A stretch of DNA of 18,455 bases, from contig NZ_MDDW01000028.1 in NCBI RefSeq assembly GCF_001854865.1, positions 340,897 to 359,351 of the forward strand, read 5' to 3'. The translations under genes and the position numbers were made by a program. Positions within the stretch are counted from its first letter, which is position 1. The number at the start of each line of letters is the position of its first letter. This DNA is from Rhizobium sp. LCM 4573 (GTDB lineage Bacteria > Pseudomonadota > Alphaproteobacteria > Rhizobiales > Rhizobiaceae). The notes beneath the pieces were generated by a model that worked only from the letters and a program-made list of their open reading frames with translations, was not told the origin of the DNA and made no database searches. Below are positions 14,098 through 18,455 of the stretch, one piece after another.

Positions 14098-14190
14098 CGT
14101 CATCCTCGCCCTCGGGTTAAACCCGAGGGTGTGCCGAGGATCTACTACGGCTTCTTATGACTGATCCTCGGGACGAGCCCGAGGATGACG
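14098..14190. repeat. Composite palindromic repeat element, 93 bases
   Basis: The ends are perfect inverted copies: cgtcatcctcg (14098-14108) and cgaggatgacg (14180-14190). Inside are two hairpins: ccctcgggtt/aacccgaggg (14109-14129) and atcctcggg/cccgaggat (14164-14186, 5-base loop). The CTCGGG core resembles short intergenic palindromes I recall as frequent in Rhizobiales. It starts 11 bases upstream of the PhzF ATG and ends 10 bases after the cpdB stop, where it may also act as a terminator. Confidence 0.7.
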
Positions 14191-14200
14191 TCAGTGGAGG

Positions 14201-16189
<1,989 letters not shown>

Positions 16190-16315
16190 TGTGATCTCCC
16201 TCTGGATCGTTTTCGCCGGCAGATTAGGCGCAATCGCACACGCTTGCATCACCAAAATGACAGGGGATGATTGTCGGTCGGGGAGGGGCCGGAGATTGCC
16301 TCCGTCCGCTCGGAT

Positions 16316-16702
16316 TTACCGCGTCAGAACAGGCTTCACTTCCTGGTGGAAGAAGCGGAAATAGGAGGAGACCTGGGCCAGCGCATTGCTATTGAGGTTG
16401 AACTGCACGCCCACCCGGCTGCCGCGGCACCATTTGACGGTGCCTTCGAGAATGCCGAGTTCCTCGCTCTCGATGCGCACGCGGCTGCCGCCTGCGGCAT
16501 GGAAGGGGCCGTGGAGTTCGAGAGCCATCCCCGTCTCGGAAAGATCGATGACGCGCCCCTGCGTGGCCTGGTTGAAATAACGGATGGTGCCGAAGATGCG
16601 GGTTCTGCTGCGCTCAGCACGTCGGGTCTTCATGTCGAAATTGGCGTTTTCCATGACGAGCATCCGGGGTTGTGTTGCCTTGCAGCGATAAGTAGCAGGC
16701 AT
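16316..16702 (-). CDS. PilZ domain protein, probable c-di-GMP receptor
   Basis: Protein of 128 residues consisting of one PilZ domain. Both halves of the c-di-GMP-binding signature are visible: the arginine cluster KTRRAERSRTR (25-35, RxxxR) and DLSETG (53-58, D/NxSxxG), followed by the beta-barrel strands to VKWCRGSRVGVQF. It is likely a stand-alone c-di-GMP sensor affecting motility, polysaccharide or surface traits, but no partner gene is nearby. The ATG at 16702 has GGGGAG 8 bases upstream; an internal Met (residue 17, MENANFDMKTRR) is an alternative start that keeps the whole domain. Confidence 0.87.
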   Translation of the reverse strand: MPATYRCKATQPRMLVMENANFDMKTRRAERSRTRIFGTIRYFNQATQGRVIDLSETGMALELHGPFHAAGGSRVRIESEELGILEGTVKWCRGSRVGVQFNLNSNALAQVSSYFRFFHQEVKPVLTR

Positions 16703-16860
16703 TTCTTGAACTCCCCTTTTGGGAAAGATTAAAAATCGAGCGGTCGCGCTAGCTAAATCTTCGCGTTGCCTTCTCGCTCGTTTGACAAACTTCCCGCAGC
16801 GTCCGACGCATGGAAGATGCGTTCAACTGATTCCCCTCCAGCGCGATCCTCATCGGCATC

Positions 16861-17322
16861 TCATAGGCCGATATTCGGTCGGTCGATCACCTCGCGTAGG
16901 GCAAAGCTAGAATTGATCTTGACCACGTGCGGCAGCGCCGAAAGCCAGTCGCGGTGAATGCGCTCGTAGTCTTCCAGGTCCTTCGCCGCCACGCGCAGAA
17001 TATAGTCATACTCCCCGGACATCAGGTAGCAGACGAGCACATTGGGGCAGAGCTTCACCGCCGCCTCGAATTCGGCAAGCGTCTTTGCGAACTGTCCCGA
17101 TAGCGAGATGTGCACGATCACCATCATCTTGTATTCGAGCGCCTTGTTGGAAAGGCGCGCGTGGTAGCCGCTGATCGTGCCGTTCTTCTCCAGGATATCC
17201 AGGCGCCTGGAGCAGGCGGAAGGAGACAGGCCGACGCGCTGCGCGAGCTCCGCATTGGAAATGCGGCCTTCCTGCTGAAGAATGCGCATGATCGCAAGAT
17301 CGATGGCATCTATCCCGCTCAT
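16861..17322 (-). CDS. Lrp/AsnC-family transcriptional regulator, probable regulator of ald
   Basis: Amino-acid-responsive regulator of 153 residues (family about 150-165). The N-terminal winged helix (IDLAIMRILQQEGRISNAEL then AQRVGLSPSACSRRLDILEK, residues 7-46) and a C-terminal RAM ligand domain (YKMMVIVHISLSG onward, with MSGEYDYILRV) are both complete. It is divergent from alanine dehydrogenase across 157 bases, the classic placement of a local Lrp-type activator (AldR) sensing alanine or a related amino acid. The ATG at 17322 is followed by a typical family N-terminus, MSGIDAIDL. Confidence 0.9.
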   Translation of the reverse strand: MSGIDAIDLAIMRILQQEGRISNAELAQRVGLSPSACSRRLDILEKNGTISGYHARLSNKALEYKMMVIVHISLSGQFAKTLAEFEAAVKLCPNVLVCYLMSGEYDYILRVAAKDLEDYERIHRDWLSALPHVVKINSSFALREVIDRPNIGL

Positions 17323-17479
17323 TCGATGATCCTTCGAAAAAATATTCTCTTATGCAATAGTCTGCGAAAATCCGCTTTGTGGCAATTCCTCTTCGCAAGG
17401 ACATTCTTCCGATTCTCTGTTTTGCTTGATCCGTTGAAAACGAAACGGCTGAAAGCCAAGAGATAGAGAGGAACGCTGA
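17323..17479. promoter_or_regulatory. Divergent lrp-type/ald control region
   Basis: This 157-base AT-richer spacer contains the partial palindrome gcgaaaatccgc (17364-17375; GCG/CGC around AAAATC) and near-copies of the half-site (ttcgcaag at 17392-17399, tgcaatag at 17353-17360). Phased, degenerate AT-centred sites are what Lrp-family octamers usually bind. Exact -35/-10 elements for ald are not clear to me. Confidence 0.4.
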
Positions 17480-18455
17480 ATGCGTGTCGGGTGCCCGAAG
17501 GAAATCAAAAACCATGAATATCGTGTCGGCCTCACGCCGGGCGCGGTGCGTGAATACGTGGCGCACGGCCACGAAGTGCTGATCGAAACCAAGGCGGGCG
17601 CCGGCATCGGCGCGGATGATGCCGCCTATATCGCCGCAGGTGCCCGGATCGTCGGCACCGCGAAGGAAATCTTCGAAAAATCCGACATGGTCGTGAAGGT
17701 CAAGGAGCCCCAGCCCAACGAATGGGTGCAGCTCCGCGAAGGCCAGCTTCTCTATACCTATCTTCATCTCGCGCCGGACCCGGAACAGACCAGGGGCCTG
17801 CTCGCGTCCGGCGTTACCGCGGTCGCCTATGAAACCGTGACCGACGAGCGCGGCGGTCTTCCCTTGCTTGCTCCCATGTCGGAAGTTGCCGGGCGGCTGG
17901 CGATCCAGGCCGGTGCGACGGCGCTGCAAAAGGCGAATGGCGGCCGGGGCATCCTGCTGGGCGGCGTTCCGGGCGTCCTGCCGGCGAAGGTCGCCGTCAT
18001 CGGCGGGGGTGTCGTCGGCCTGCATGCCGCCAGAATGGCCGCCGGTCTCGGTGCGGATGTCACCATCATCGATCGATCGCTGCCGCGGCTCCGCCAGCTC
18101 GACGATATCTTCAACGGCCGCGTCCATACCCGTTATTCGACCATCGACGCCGTGGAGGAGGAGGTCTTCTCCGCCGATCTGGTCGTCGGTGCCGTCCTCA
18201 TTCCGGGTGCCGCCGCGCCGAAGCTCGTCAGCCGCGAAATGCTCTCCGGCATGAAACAGGGGGCCGTGCTGGTGGATGTCGCGATCGATCAGGGCGGCTG
18301 CTTCGAGACCTCGCATGCAACCACGCATTCCGAGCCGACCTACGAAGTGGATGGCATCGTCCATTATTGCGTCGCCAACATGCCGGGCGCGGTGCCGGTC
18401 ACCTCGGCTCATGCGCTCAACAATGCGACCCTCCATCATGGTCTGGCGCTTGCCG
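17480..18455 (+). CDS. ald: Alanine dehydrogenase, N-terminal 325 residues
   Basis: NAD-dependent enzyme interconverting L-alanine and pyruvate plus ammonia; cytosolic, usually hexameric, mainly alanine catabolism. The frame runs off the window; about 46 residues of the usual ~371 are missing. Signature [14 protein letters not shown] (7-20) is present. All residues known to bind substrate or catalyse in characterised enzymes are at the expected places: R15, K75, H96 and D270. The NAD-binding Rossmann loop is GGGVVG (175-180). The ATG at 17480 has GAGG 9 bases upstream. It lies divergent from an Lrp/AsnC-family gene that very likely controls it. Confidence 0.95.
   Translation, partial: MRVGCPKEIKNHEYRVGLTPGAVREYVAHGHEVLIETKAGAGIGADDAAYIAAGARIVGTAKEIFEKSDMVVKVKEPQPNEWVQLREGQLLYTYLHLAPDPEQTRGLLASGVTAVAYETVTDERGGLPLLAPMSEVAGRLAIQAGATALQKANGGRGILLGGVPGVLPAKVAVIGGGVVGLHAARMAAGLGADVTIIDRSLPRLRQLDDIFNGRVHTRYSTIDAVEEEVFSADLVVGAVLIPGAAAPKLVSREMLSGMKQGAVLVDVAIDQGGCFETSHATTHSEPTYEVDGIVHYCVANMPGAVPVTSAHALNNATLHHGLALA

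Noticed and set aside
17006..18439. Minus-strand frame of 477 codons opposite ald and into the Lrp-type gene
   Set aside because: Shadow of ald, all of whose catalytic residues are conserved; the last part is an out-of-frame read of the regulator.

Overview
The window looks like ordinary core chromosome of an alphaproteobacterium, most likely a Rhizobiaceae member (Rhizobium, Agrobacterium, Shinella or Ensifer type). The evidence is high GC with strong G/C third-position use, a class II (B12-dependent) ribonucleotide reductase of the rhizobial type, a HlyU-family protein, a short 257-residue CinA-like protein, and small palindromic intergenic repeats of a kind common in Rhizobiales. There is no prophage, transposase, CRISPR array or obvious island. 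Almost every gene belongs to a recognisable family. I did not find a new multi-gene system; the points of interest are mostly regulatory DNA.

Layout. 1-421 (-): start of nrdJ. 422-1022: a long gene-free stretch with a tandem NrdR-box pair and a third NrdR-like palindrome. 1023-2405 (-): ZIP-family metal transporter and xanthine phosphoribosyltransferase gpt. 2563-2913 (+): DUF2200 protein. 2968-4718 (-): tandem universal stress protein and CinA/MoaB-type protein. 4953-5552 (+): wrbA quinone oxidoreductase with a terminator. 5640-6266 (-): a possible 38-residue membrane peptide, a gene-poor stretch, and tRNA-Leu(UAA). 6379-7839 (-) and 7945-9201 (+): trkH potassium transporter, divergent from threonine deaminase ilvA. 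9206-10225 (-): glycerophosphodiester phosphodiesterase. 10335-10658 (+): HlyU family. 10740-11357 (-) and 11498-12466 (+): azoreductase azoR with its divergent LysR regulator. 12677-13240 (+): DUF2087 protein. 13251-14087 (-): PhzF family, followed by a palindromic repeat element. 14201-16189 (-): cpdB periplasmic nucleotidase. 16316-16702 (-): PilZ protein. 16861-17322 (-) and 17480-18455 (+): Lrp/AsnC regulator divergent from alanine dehydrogenase ald, which runs off the window.

The genes form no single pathway. They fall into single transcription units and divergent regulator-target pairs (LysR/azoR, Lrp/ald). Recurrent themes are nucleotide metabolism (nrdJ, gpt, cpdB), phosphate-ester scavenging (glycerophosphodiesterase, cpdB), amino-acid catabolism (ilvA, ald), flavin-dependent quinone/azo reduction (wrbA, azoR) and ion transport (ZIP, TrkH).
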